Source: Magnaporthiopsis rhizophila (taxonomy: Eukaryota > Ascomycota > Sordariomycetes > Magnaporthales > Magnaporthaceae). Taken from it: a DNA stretch of 64,000 nt. The notes beneath the pieces were generated by a model. The model saw only the letters and a list, made by a program, of their open reading frames with translations. It searched no databases and was not told where the DNA came from. Shown piece by piece: positions 41,611-52,223 of the stretch (its first letter is position 1; every line of letters begins with the position of its first letter). The translations under genes and the position numbers were made by a program. The stretch is taken from contig PYSS01000027.1 of the NCBI GenBank assembly GCA_003049465.1, positions 1-64,000 on the forward strand, read 5' to 3'.

Positions 41611-43654
41611 TTACGACTTGAAATGCGGGGTGTTGAGCAGGATGCCCATGAGCACGCCGCCGATGGTGCCGGCGACGGGGACGGTCATGATCCAGGAGAA
41701 GACAAGCAGGCCGACACGCTGGAAGTTGACGGCCTTGAGGGTGCCGTTGCACAGGCCGACGCCGACGGTGGCGCCCGTGATGCACATGGACGTCGACACG
41801 GGAAGCGCGTACTGCGAGAAGATGAGCACGGTAATGGCGGCGCCCATCTCCATGGAGGAGCCACGGCTGGGGGAGTGGTAGGTGATCTTGTTGCCCATGA
41901 CTATGATGGAAAGCGGCTTGTTAGCGATTTTTTTTTTTTTTTTTTTGGCTAAGGGTTGGTTTTAGCTGGAAAAGTGAAAAAGAAAAAGCTCACCCCTCAT
42001 AATGTTGTACCCGTAGGTCATCAGACCCAGCGAGATGGTTAGCGACAGCACAGCCAGCATCCAGATGTCGACCTGGGCCTTGGCGGGCACGACCTTGCCG
42101 GTGCTCCAGGCGCCGTAGATGACGGCCCAGGGGCCGACCGAGTTGCCAATGTCGTTTGCGCCGTGGGCGAAGGAGGCGGTGCAGGCGGTCAGGACCTGGA
42201 CGAAAGAGTACGTGTGCTCGACCTCGTTGGGGTACTTGCGCGCGTGCGCGTAGACACGGGCCATGCGCTCGCCGTCGGGCGTGCCGGCGATGCCCGTCTG
42301 CGCCGCGTGGATGTCGTAGTGCAGGCCGTACAGGGCGCCGACCACGGCCATGGCCGGCAGGCGTCTGAGGAAGGCTACCATGTTCTGGCGCTCGTAGATC
42401 TGTCCGGGGCCCATGGGGTTGGCGTGCAGCGTGCGCATGGCCCAGCCGAGAGGACCGCGGCCCTGGCGCATCTTGGCGTGCAGGCGCTCCTCGCCCTCGG
42501 CCACGAGCTCCTTGTGCGTCTTGGTGCGACCGGCGGCCTCGGCCACCACCATGCGCTTCTCCGACTCCTGGTCATGGGCCGCCGCTGCAGATGTCTGCTT
42601 GTTGGTCTCGGGCTTGGTGATCTCGTCGTCGGCCTGCGAGCCCGAGACGGAGGAGCCGGTGGGGCGGTGGTGCTCCTCCTCCTCCTGCTGCCGGAGCTCC
42701 TCGTCGTGGTCCTCCTGCACGACAGCGTAGTTGCGGACCTTGACGGCGTGCTGGTCGGCGTCCTCGGGCGCGGGGCGACGGAACAGGAGCGGGCCCTGGA
42801 AGAAGTTGTGCCACTTGAGGGTGTAGTCGCGCTTGATGACCTTGGCGTGGACGTAGGGGACGAAGAAGAGGGCGGACAGCAGGCAGACGCCGAAGCCGCA
42901 GCCGAGCGTGACCGAGACGATGTACCAGGCGGGCTTGTTGGCGAGGCCGAGGGCGGGCGAGCCCTTGTAGACGACCGACAGGGTGCAGACGGTGGCGGCG
43001 ATGAGGAAGAAGAAGGGCGAGGTGTAGACGGCCCAGGGGAGCGGATTCTTGCGCACGTGCACGACGAGCTTGATGAGCATGAAGATGATGGCGGCGAAGC
43101 CGGCCGAGGCGGCGGGCGCCATGGCCAGGCCGGCGAAGATGGCGCCCAGGCCCTTGCCGTCGTTCCACCCCCACTTGACGCCCGAGGCGCCGACGGTGGC
43201 GACGCCGACGCCGGCGACGGACGAGATGAGCGAGTAGGTGGACGAGACGTGGGCCGAGTGGCGCGTGCACCACATGACCCAGATGGAGGCGCCGGCCAGT
43301 GCGCAGGTGAAGGCGAGCATCTGCACGCCCGGGTCGTCGCGGAAGGCGGTGGCGGGGATGATGCCGTTCTTGATGGTCTCGGCGGTGCGCGCACCCACGG
43401 CGATGGCGCCCACCATCTCGAAGATGGTTCCGAGTATCATGGCCTGGCGGTAGGTCACGGAGCGGGACGAGACGCTGGTGGCCCAGGCGTTTGCCACGTC
43501 GTCTGGGAGAAGGGGAGGGCGAAGTTAGCAGGCCTGGGGTAGCGGAAGGCGGGGCAAGAAGAGGCAAAAACTCACTTGCGCCATTGTTGTAGGCATCGAG
43601 CATGGCAAAGAATGTGCCAATGGCAAAAATGTAAGTGTACTGTTCGAGCACCAT
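41611..43654 (-). CDS. pho-4: PHO-4/Pho89-type sodium-phosphate permease
   Basis: Three exons (43654-43576, 43502-41994, 41900-41611) give 625 residues. The PHO4/PiT family signature GANDVANAWATSV is formed at the exon 1/2 junction. Its internal repeat FAHGANDIGNSVGPWAVIY occurs in the second half, so both halves of the inverted-topology transporter are present, with about 12 predicted membrane spans. A long hydrophilic cytoplasmic loop (about residues 285-400, Glu/Gln/Asp/Lys-rich) separates the halves. Neurospora PHO-4 and yeast Pho89 are plasma-membrane Na+-coupled high-affinity phosphate transporters induced by phosphate starvation through NUC-1/Pho4. The distal upstream region has two CACGTG sites. 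The 93-bp second intron contains a 19-base T run (A on the coding strand). Confidence 0.93.
41928..41946. repeat. Poly-T run inside intron 2 of the phosphate permease gene
   Basis: Nineteen T (19 A on the coding strand) within the 93-bp intron; the splice sites on both sides remain consensus. Confidence 0.9.
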
Positions 43655-44132
43655 CTTGGAGTACTGGCAGCCGGTGGCTGTCTGGTGCGTGAGACTTGTG
43701 AGAAAGGTGTGGTCGACTGGACCGCTACACGGCCTGCGTTGAAGCGGCGGGACGGGACGATCTCTCGAAAAGCTCTTATCTGGAGAGCAGGACAAGAGGA
43801 TGAAGGAGGTCGGCGGCACAACAAAAAAGTGTCAACGGACCGGGAACACGAGGAGCGCGGAACAAATCCTTTTTATGCCCCGGACAAGATTGCTATCCGC
43901 CACCCGAGGTGTGGACGCAACCTCCAGCTGCAGGTGTGGATGGAAGCCAATAAACCGAGAGGAAGGGATGGGGGGTGACTGCACGTTCCAATGGTGCAGG
44001 GATGGCCGGTGTTAGCTGGAGCTGGCTCAATATCAACGCCCACAGCTGGGACACCGACCCGCACCCCCCTACAAGACGCACACCTGGGTCTATAGCAGAT
44101 ACATGTGGTACCGCTTGGCGGGTTGCAAAGTT

Positions 44133-44254
44133 AGCGCACATGGGATTTGGGATGGGATGAGGGGGAAGACTGGGGTGCAGGGAAGGCCTGGCAAGGGAAA
44201 AAGTCTCAGGGTGGCGAGCAAGTGCGAAAAAAGTAAGCAGGCGACGGCAGAGAT
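44133..44254 (+). repeat. Inverted duplication, arm 1
   Basis: About 122 bp (AGCGCACATGGGATTTGGGATG ... GCAGGCGACGGCAGAGA) that recurs in reverse orientation at 47514-47634 with few differences. It sits about 480-600 bp upstream of the phosphate-permease start codon. Confidence 0.85.
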
Positions 44255-44355
44255 CCGGTCCCACGGGTATTTCTCTTTCCTCTCTTCGCGTAGGCTGCAA
44301 CCCCTGTTTGATGGAGCAGTTCGCGGCCAAGGTTTGCTGGGATGGCAGATGTGAC

Positions 44356-44378
44356 TTTTTTTTTTTTTTTTTTTTTTT
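44356..44378. repeat. Poly-T run (23 T)
   Basis: Uninterrupted T homopolymer upstream of the phosphate permease gene. Confidence 0.9.
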
Positions 44379-44495
44379 GGCGCCATCACAGGCAGGGCCG
44401 GCGTCTGGGAATGGCGCTTGACCCTACGGAGATCGGCTCGGTCGGTCGGTCAGCTAAACACAACAAAACCCCAACGATCCCATCGCCAACCAGCA

Positions 44496-44501
44496 CACGT
44501 G
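44496..44501. promoter_or_regulatory. CACGTG site, possible NUC-1/Pho4 target
   Basis: A palindromic E-box 842 bp upstream of the phosphate-permease ATG. NUC-1 of Neurospora and Pho4 of yeast bind CACGTG upstream of phosphate-starvation genes. Function is inferred from motif plus neighbour. Confidence 0.4.
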
Positions 44502-44904
44502 CCCCATTTCTCCAACCGTCGTTGGACGTTTTGGCCAGCCACATCTCCCAAGACGAAGGGCTGCAGGACGGGCGCATTGCCGTCTTGTCATCTCTTGTCC
44601 ATCTCTTGACGGGAGCTTGTCTCTCTCGTCCCTTCTTGGGCCGCATACTCGTCTCTCTTGGCCTCTATTCTACAGGAGTGCGTGCAATGGGATGGATGGT
44701 GTGCGTCTGTGGCTTTTCTCCTTCTTGTTCGTATCCTTCTCCTTGACTCGCTGGGCTTGCATGTGCCTCGGGGGTTGGGTGAGACGCACGCAGCTGTGTT
44801 GGTGCTGCTCGCTTTTTTGCTTGGCGCAGCGGCGCAGCTGGCTGATTGCCTCGAGAATTGCTCGAATTGGCGGGCAGCCCGGGCCTATCAAAGAGCCTCG
44901 ACAC

Positions 44905-44914
44905 CCCACGTGGG
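44905..44914. promoter_or_regulatory. CCCACGTGGG palindrome, possible NUC-1/Pho4 target
   Basis: A 10-bp perfect palindrome with a CACGTG core, 1.25 kb upstream of the phosphate-permease ATG. The flanking G after the core (CACGTGGG) matches the high-affinity form described for Pho4-type factors. The distance is large, so direct action on the gene is uncertain. Confidence 0.4.
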
Positions 44915-47513
44915 CTCTCCAAACCGTCTCTTTGGACGGGCGGGCCTTCCTGCCAAGGCTCCGGCCCTGGCTGCCGCCCCGCTAGCTGGACCGCCACCTT
45001 TCCCCAATCGATCTCCCCACCCGTCCTGATTGGTCCAGTGCCTCGCTCGTTTGGCATTTGGCGACCCCCACCCTTCACGACATCGAGGCTGCCGCGATTT
45101 CCTGTCTGCTCGGGCTGAGTCCGTTGAATCCAATTCCAATGCCATTTCCCGCCAGCCGATGTGCGTCTCCGTCTCTTCCGTTCCTCACCTGGCCATTCCG
45201 ACGCATGAAGCCAACCACCTTCGCCAATCTCGGACGGTCTAGCCTGCTTTGGCCACCGACGGGTCGCCAACCCGCGTTCTGTATGCAGCCCCTGGGTCCA
45301 AAATAGACTGTGTCGCGGGTCTTGCCTCGCTTCCTCTTTGCCGTCAGACCCCCGATCAGGAAGGCTTCTCGAATCCTATACGTGGTAAATCCGCGTATAC
45401 TTGTCTTGTACAGCCAGCCGCACCTTCGGTTCCGATCTTGTCCGTCTGCTTGCTTCTTCCACCAATGTGTGTGGAGGTGTCTCTCGTGGCGTTTCCTTTG
45501 TTGTTTTGCCAGCCGGACTGGCTGCTACTACCGGCAGTGATGAAATCAGTCTTGGCAGTTGCCAGCTCGCCACGAGTCCATCAGCCGCCTGCATGGCGCA
45601 AGGGCTCCGACAGACTGAAGACGGCGCCGGGCATCAACGAGCGGAGTGCATTGTTTAGTCACCTTGGCACGCTTAGTATTTATGTACAGTACAAGGCGGC
45701 CATCGAAAGCGGGGGGTTACACCTGCGAGCGGCGGCGACGTGCTTCCCCTTTCCGGGAGGCACCTCGTCGCCTGGGTCACCCTTTCTCTTCGTTTAGGCC
45801 CCCAGGCATCCAGGGAGATCCTGACATCTTTTCCGTCGGCGTTGACTTCATAATTAGCGGTCTAACGACGTCGACTTCGGAAATCCCTACCTACCTAGGT
45901 ACCCGCCTCCCTGCTCCCACTAATCGGGCTTGGCACGGGCTAGGGGTGCGCCCTGCGTCCTGAGCAACGGACCACAGCCGATGGATCGAGCACGTGGGTT
46001 GGGTCTACGCGGATCCTCTTCTACAGGATCTCCACCCGTGCAAGCAAGGTCCCTGTCTAGGAAAGCCGACAGCTTGGCGAAGCTCCATTCTTCGGACGAC
46101 ATGGGCCACCAGCGGACTGCTCGCGCCATCTGCCAACAGACTAATCCCCATTAAACCTCCTTCTACCTACGCTTTAGTCAATCTATTTCTTCAGAGTCAG
46201 CACAGACGCATGACAGCCAAGGTGCAAGAGATCACGCGAGCAGCAATTGCCCAGGGCGTCACGGTCACAGACAAGGATGGCCTTGATCCAAAGGTCCCCC
46301 AGCCGCGCGATCTAGAGCGACCGAGGGGATATGGATCAGAATGTCCGAGTTTTCCCGCACAAGCAAGCAGAAGGATCCAACACGAGACCCGAGGTCTAGA
46401 CCACGCCTCGATCTAGCGGTCACTTCGTCGTGGCCCTCTTCCGGGCGCCCGCTATCAGCCAACAAGCAGGTCTCCAGCCGAAAACGCTGCTCGGTCTACA
46501 CCGAGCAAGTATCATGTCAAGAGATAGTCACATCGTTGGACAGGCCGTTCCACGAGTGGCAATGAAGATGGGGAATGGACGGACCGGGGGGCTACACTTG
46601 TGGCCCGCCTGCCATCCCACTTTCGGAGGACGTATAGGACCACCATACTTCGGCCAACCCGCAGGGCTGCACTGAGGCTGCTTTAGGCTGCATTAATTTA
46701 ATCACTCATGTGGAAATAGACACGCCTTTCCCATTTGCCATACCGAACGAAAAGCCATGCGTCTGGTCACCCTTGTCCCTTTCAGTCACCCCTGGAGCAC
46801 TTCGGCCACACCCCTTTGGACAGCCAAATCGGTCATCTCGGCTTGGCCAACGGGAAGGCAGCGGCACAGGAGCGTGCTGCCCAGGCGGGACAATGCTCGC
46901 TTGCTGCCGCTTCAAGCTTGTGCCTTCACCCGGATGGGTGGATGCCGAAACCGTGTGTGCGTCTGGCTGCAAGGCTGACAAAGTCTCGGGGAGGAACGCA
47001 CCCTATTGCTTCTTCCCCATTCTGACCCCCGCATCCTGGCATCGGTGTTACGTTGATGCATGAGGTGATAATCTGTGTACGTCTATGATCCCTCTCTTCT
47101 AACTGTTCCAATAATTCCGTTAGGAGTCTGCCCGGCCGATCCCAGTCTCGATATCCACGCGTGCCTCGGCGGTGCGTGCCGATTCTGCGGCCTTTTGAAA
47201 GAATGGTGATAGATGTTGGTGCCTTCTCGTGCTCAGTTGATCACTCGCCATGAGCGATGGGGCGATCCCCTTGAAAGCAGCAGATGGCGATTAAATACCA
47301 TGCGGTTTCTTACCGCATCTTCCCCTCTCTCGCGCCTCGTTCGACGCCTTGAGCTCTAGCTTTGGGGTTTGGGCTTATCTGTTTTGGCATTCAATTCCCA
47401 TGCTATTCCCAAATTGAGGATCACACGCAAGCCGCGGCCTGAGGCGGGCTTTTTGTGACTTGCTCTCTCGAACTATATCCTGCCAAAATAGTCGTGCTTG
47501 GTCAGCAGGCGGG

Positions 47514-47634
47514 TCTCTGCCGTCGCCTGCTTACTTTTTTTCGCACTTGCTCGCCACCCTGAGACTTTTTCCCTTGCCAGGCCTTCCCTGCACCTGGTCT
47601 TCCCTCGCATCGCATCCCAAATCCCATGTGCGCT
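47514..47634 (-). repeat. Inverted duplication, arm 2
   Basis: Reverse-oriented copy of 44133-44254; differences include one extra base in an A/T run and several substitutions near GGTCTTCCCTCGC. It is followed directly by the family upstream sequence at 47641-47862. Confidence 0.85.
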
Positions 47635-47640
47635 ATAGGG

Positions 47641-47862
47641 AGGCGGCTTAATGGATGGGAACAGGGGTGGAGGAGGCAAGGGGCTAACGAAGCGGGCAGA
47701 TAAACAGATAGGTTTGGAACGCGACAGTGTCATTTCGTCCACGGCTACATTTAGTGAATTGAGCCCATTTTTAACAAATGAAGCGTGACATATGGTCCAT
47801 ATTCAACAAGTGAAGCGTGAGGCATCAATTGCTGGTGGGGGAGCCCTGTCATTCACGTGTAT
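47641..47862. repeat. Third copy of the dispersed family's upstream sequence
   Basis: Shares GGGGTGGAGGAGGCAAGGGG, GCTAACGAAGCGGGCAGATAAACAG and CGACAGTGTCATTTCGTCCACGGCTACATTTAGTGAATT with the element at 22557-22780. The right end (GCCCTGTCATTCACGTGTAT) matches the start of the inverted-repeat terminus but is truncated. The side that carries the 115-residue gene in the intact copy is replaced here by unrelated sequence. Confidence 0.75.
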
Positions 47863-47869
47863 TTATGCT

Positions 47870-48093
47870 AGGAAGAGGACGATATTACCATTAACCATGT
47901 GGACGAGTTATTCAGGGATTTCGTGGAGGCGAACTTATTGGCGGCGGTCGCTTGGAGATATGGGCAGGGCCCGGCGACCTCTATCAGGAAAGGCAATTGC
48001 CAGAGTCCAGGCGAGGCCACCTATGAAGCGAGTGACGAGGAGTGGGAGAAGTCACCACCACGTGGGGCTCTATTGGGAGCGCTAAGTGAATGA
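47870..48093 (+). other. Possible coding remnant
   Basis: A frame containing HVDELFRDFVEANLLAAVAWRYG and a Glu-rich end closes with TGA at about 48091-48093. Composition is protein-like, but there is no start codon, no recognised domain and no clear exon structure, so it may be a piece of a gene carried in with the neighbouring repeat. Confidence 0.2.
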
Positions 48094-48337
48094 TGGCAAG
48101 GCTTTTTGTGGACAAAGATCGAAAATGACTGTGGTGAAGGTGTGGGTAAGGGATGGGCGGAGTTTAGGAAGAAGGGCCATGAAAGGTAGTTCCCGTTACA
48201 CCCCAAAGGCGATGGAGGAACGTTTGTCGTAGCTGGGACTACGACGTTGCTTGGCCCTAATAAGGGACCACAACCATGGCAGACGGCCTCATTTGTACGG
48301 AGTAAGAATGTGGGTATCCAGCTCAAGACTGTCCTGC

Positions 48338-50315
48338 TCATAAATCACCATCTTCACTCCCTAATCCGAAAAAGGGTCCCAAAAGAAAACCCCAGCCCTG
48401 CTGCCGCCGTCTGACATCTGCAAAACCCGGACCCGTGGGAGGCACGACGCCCCTGGTTGAACTTCCCCCAGCACCCAGCGAGGCCGTCGCAGGCATTCTC
48501 GCAACGGTGCCGTTCGAGCCACTACCGCCGTCTCTAGTACCGTTACCTCCCGACCTGAGCAGCTCAACCCTCTTGCACTCGACGCCGTCGTACTCCGCCT
48601 CGGAGCCGCTGCTCGAGATGGTGACCTGCAGCCCGCACGCCATCCAGTTCCGCATGCCCTGCGGCGCGGTCGCGGCGCACACGAGCGAAAAAGCCGCCGC
48701 CGCGTCCGCTTCGCAAAGGAGCTCCGCGTATCCCAGATCTGTCAGGTTCGCGACAAGCCCGCCGTCGACGAACCACAGCGGGCTGGCGTCGCCCGCGCCG
48801 CCGCGCCGCGTCTCCACAACGGCGATGGCGGCGTTGCCCAGCGCGCCTGTGCGGCCGACGGCGCAAAGACGGCCGGACTCGCCGATGGAGAAGAGCGAGG
48901 CGCGCGATGCCTGAGCCACGAGGACAATAGAGCTCCCAGACTGGCGGAGGCGCCAGCCGTCGATGAAGCCGCTCGGCTGCGATGCGGTGAGGCCGAAGGC
49001 GGCCGCTGTCTCGCCGCAGGTTCTGTCGATGGTCGCCGTGGAGGAGGGCGTCGTGGTTAAAGTGGAGGTGTTGAGGAATCGCGGCGTCGTGGTGTTCATG
49101 GCGGGTGCGGTTGTGTTCCAGTAGCGGGCGGCCGTGGTGACGTTGCGGAAGCGTGATGCAGCGGTTGTATTGAGGAACGGCGCTGCTGTCGTGTTCATCA
49201 GCGTAGCCGCGGCCGTCGCGGTGCCGTTTCGGAACCGGCCGGCGGTGAAGTTCGCGAACGGAGGGGACGTCGTGTTGGCGAATGGCGCTAATGCCAAAGT
49301 GGTGGCGTTAGGGAAGGCGGACCAGCCTGTCGGCCTTGGCGAGGCTCTCGTTGAGACGCTGTTCGAAGGGGACAAGGTGGAGTTGGGGTATCTTTTGGCA
49401 CTCGTGCTACTGTCATTCAGGGGCCTCTCGAGCGTTGAGTTGGCAGGTACGGATATGGTGGCATTCGCGAATGGCGCCCCGGCTGACTTGGGCGATCCGA
49501 TCCTGGCAGATGTAGCTATCACACGGCTACTACCGATGTCACTGCTACCACTGGACCGTGTCCTCGATGAGGGTCTCCCATTTGCCGTGCGTCCCGAAGT
49601 CGTGGGTGATATAGATGTCGGCTGTAGAGATGCGGACTCGCTTGTGGTCGTGGAGTTGGGGAACAGGGCCGACCGCGTCGCATTGCGCCATGCAGTCGAA
49701 TTGGCATATCGGGTCCAGGTCGACGTGGACGTGGTAAATGCCGTTACAAGCACAGTAGAGGTGGTCAAAGGGGGGCTTGCGGTCACCACGGCAGGTGTTA
49801 CACCAAGACAGGAGCACGCAGAAACGTAGGAGGACGGCGATCCGCACTGGGAGGCGTAGCTTGGGGCGTCGGCTGGATATGCCAGTGGTGCGGAGTTTGG
49901 CGAGCCATCGGCAAGCTTCGCTAGAGCCTTGCGTCCCACAAGCCACCGCTTCCAGGGCTCATCAGCAGTGTAGGGGCTACTGACGCGGAGATTCGAGACT
50001 GTCGCTCTCGTAGAAGGCGCTGACGTCAGGGTGATGTTCCTCGTCGTTGTGGACGTGCGGGTGACGCTGCGGGTGTGGAATACGGTGCTTGCTTCAGGCG
50101 TCGATGTCGTTTGCAAGGCGGAGAGGCAGTCGGCGGTGCCGTTTCTACCTGTCGGCTCGAAATCTTGCAGCGCTGGGAAGGTGGCAAAGGGGCGGTCAGT
50201 CATTCTCTTCACATCTTGGTTCCAGCCGACACTCACCGCGCAAGCAGCTGTCCGTGGTGCATGTCTGAGCAGCCGCAAACGCCCGGATTGAGACGAGCAA
50301 GCGGAGAAGATGCAT
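48338..50315 (-). CDS. Secreted Ser/Thr-rich, heavily N-glycosylated mucin-like protein
   Basis: Two exons (50315-50237, 50172-48338; 64-bp intron GTGAGT...TTCCCAG) give 637 residues. Splicing supplies a signal peptide (MHLLRLLVSIRAFAAAQ) and the first cysteines (CTTDSCLRAL...CLSAL), a pattern seen at the N-terminus of many fungal surface proteins. A second cysteine group (QCGSPSSYVSACSCLG) follows near residue 135. Residues about 155-420 are a Ser/Thr/Pro/Asn-rich stalk with many N-x-S/T sequons in short repeats of the FxNxTxA type. The C-terminal half (from about 425) is a more ordered domain with five or so cysteines (CGETAAAFGL, LCAVG, LLCEAD, LVCAA, ACGLQ). No GPI-anchor signal is evident. 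A cell-wall or extracellular role is likely; no enzymatic motif is seen. Confidence 0.85.
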
Positions 50316-51347
50316 ATCGTCTGTGGCGGCTCCGGCCTTCGCGGTAAAGGCCGACTAGAAGCTAAAAACCGGCGGGAAACGCATAGGAGGGGGGGGAATC
50401 CCAGTTCCTTTAAAAGTCCGGGGCATTGTTTGGAGCGGGTGTGATGATGTCGTCGCTCTTAGCTGGTGCCGCTTAAGACCGCCGCTGGCCAATGACGGCA
50501 GCGCGAGCCGGGAGCGGATGCTACACAAATCAAGGTGGAGGATGCAGGCAATCTGCTTTGGTGCCGTGGGGGGCATGCAAGGGGCAGGTTTCCAATCTTG
50601 GCAAGCGCTGTGATCGGCGATTCTGGTCAGCCTGCGCTGCAAGAGACAGCAACCGGTACGCGCATGTTTTGCGAGTGGCCCTTTCGGCGCCAGCCGACTG
50701 GTCCTTTGTGCTTTGCTCCGGCTGCAAAGCGGCGGTGCCGTCATCAAGTTATGGGAGGGTCTTGTTTGATCATTGCCACAATTCTGAGCACTTACAGCCG
50801 CCGCTAAGTCCTTTGTCACATTCGCGCCACATCATTTTTGCCCTCACTCTCACACCAATCATGGAAGATCAGGGAAGGGAAGATGCGTTAGGGGTAGAAT
50901 GCAAGGAGGAAAAACATCAATGCTTTGTTTATTGTCCTGCACAGAGCCAGAAGATTTTCCTACGGCGCCTCCTAGTAGCCTCAGGTATCATCAACAATAG
51001 CTCCTTTGTTCCTCTCAATGGCCCGAGCCTTAAACCGGAGTAACATGGGAAAGAGCGGCAGACCCAGGGCTTTCGCTTTGTGCCGCATGGAGGCCAGCTT
51101 CTACCTTCTTCGTCGGCCGGGTGAAATTCGTGAGAGACCAGTATAAATCATCATCTCCTCACCAAGCCGTCAGAACTCTGTACCTTCTACCATCCCCAAC
51201 ACCCCAGCCTACCGGAATCCCGAACCACAGGCCATCCTCATCCCTTAGCGCATCGCATGGTCGTTCCGTCTTCATAGCGAATCTTTTCTTTCCAGTCCAA
51301 AGATATCACAATTCACATCTCGTCCTCCCGAAGCCATCATTGCCAGG
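50316..51347. other. Divergent promoter region
   Basis: About 1 kb between the mucin-like gene (minus) and the J-domain gene (plus). No gene is recognised; a 183-codon frame at 50492-51043 has no domain. The 150 bp before 51348 are C/T-rich. Confidence 0.4.
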
Positions 51348-52223
51348 ATGCCATCCCAGCCCATCTTCAACTACTACTCCGAGCTCGGCGTCGACCGCTC
51401 GGCCTCGGCCAACGAGATCAAAGCTGCCTATCGCCGTCTCGCCCTTCAGCACCACCCCGACAAGAACCACGGAAACAGCGACGAGGCCACTGCAAAGTTT
51501 CAGCGGGTATGTGACCATTATGAGCCCGCGCCAGGCTTCGTTGTCTCGACGGATGTGGCGACGTGCTGACCTCATTTACAGGTGAACGAGGCGGCCGAGG
51601 TCCTCATGGACGAGACCAAGCGTCGTGAGTACGACCTCAAGACCCAGGGCGCCCAGGGCATGGGCGAGGCGAACCCGCCCGACTGGCATTGGGCGTTCCG
51701 AGACATTTTCTCCAACTTTCCCTCTCGCTTCTACGAGTACCGCGAGCCTGGAGCGGCAGAGTCGACCGACGGCGACGGCGACGACGACGGGCTGGGCGAC
51801 TGGGAGAAGGAGTACCACTTCACGCCCCGAGCAAGGACAGCAAAAGCCGCCGAGGGCCAGGCGTACCGTGCTGCCAAGGAAGAGGAAGAGGAGGAGCGCC
51901 GCGCGGCCAAGGAGGCGGCAGCCCGGGCCGCGGCCGACGAGAAGCGGCGCCGCAAGGCCGAGGAGGAGGCCTTCCAGGCCCGCGCCTGGGCCCGCGCCGG
52001 GGCCGTGACGGACGAGGAAGTCCGGGAGTCGTGCCTGCACTCGGAGCATTGCACCAAGACCGTCGAGAGGAGGAAGGTCAAGTGCGACGGCTGCGCCGTC
52101 AAGCGCAGCATCGTCGCCTTCCACTGCCCATACTGCGGCGCGGTCCTCTGCACGCTCTGCGTCGGCAACTTCGCGCGGGTCCGGAAGCAGCGCCGGGAGG
52201 CCGAGGAGGACGAGACCGTCTAG
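51348..52223 (+). CDS. J-domain (DnaJ) protein with Cys-rich C-terminus
   Basis: Two exons (51348-51506, 51582-52223; 75-bp intron GTATGT...TTTACAG) give 266 residues. The J domain occupies residues 7-75, with helix [13 protein letters not shown], the HPD tripeptide in [10 protein letters not shown] and helix [14 protein letters not shown], so it should stimulate an Hsp70 ATPase. The intron splits the domain between helices III and IV. A proline- and acid-rich spacer is followed by a long Ala/Glu/Arg/Lys coiled coil (about 150-205). A compact Cys/His cluster comes next (CLHSEHC, KCDGC, HCPYC, LCTLC) and could bind zinc. There is no Gly/Phe region or DnaJ-type zinc repeat, so it is a type III (class C) J protein. 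It has no signal peptide; it is likely cytosolic or nuclear, client unknown. Confidence 0.88.

Larger units (their letters stand above)
43655..48337. other. 4.7-kb gene-free region upstream of the phosphate permease
   Basis: No gene is recognised between the phosphate permease start and the mucin-like gene's stop, although many short open frames exist (up to 201 codons), all without domains. It contains a 23-base T run (44356-44378), CACGTG sites (44496, 44907, 45991), one arm of an inverted duplication near the permease (44133-44254) with the other at 47514-47634, and a copy of the dispersed family's upstream sequence (47641-47862). Confidence 0.4.

Noticed and set aside
42163..43542. 459-codon plus-strand frame
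   Set aside because: Antisense to the phosphate permease exon 2; the permease signature motifs on the minus strand are decisive.
45249..45797. 182-codon plus-strand frame upstream of the phosphate permease
   Set aside because: No domain, no convincing start context and composition like the other random frames of this gene-free region.
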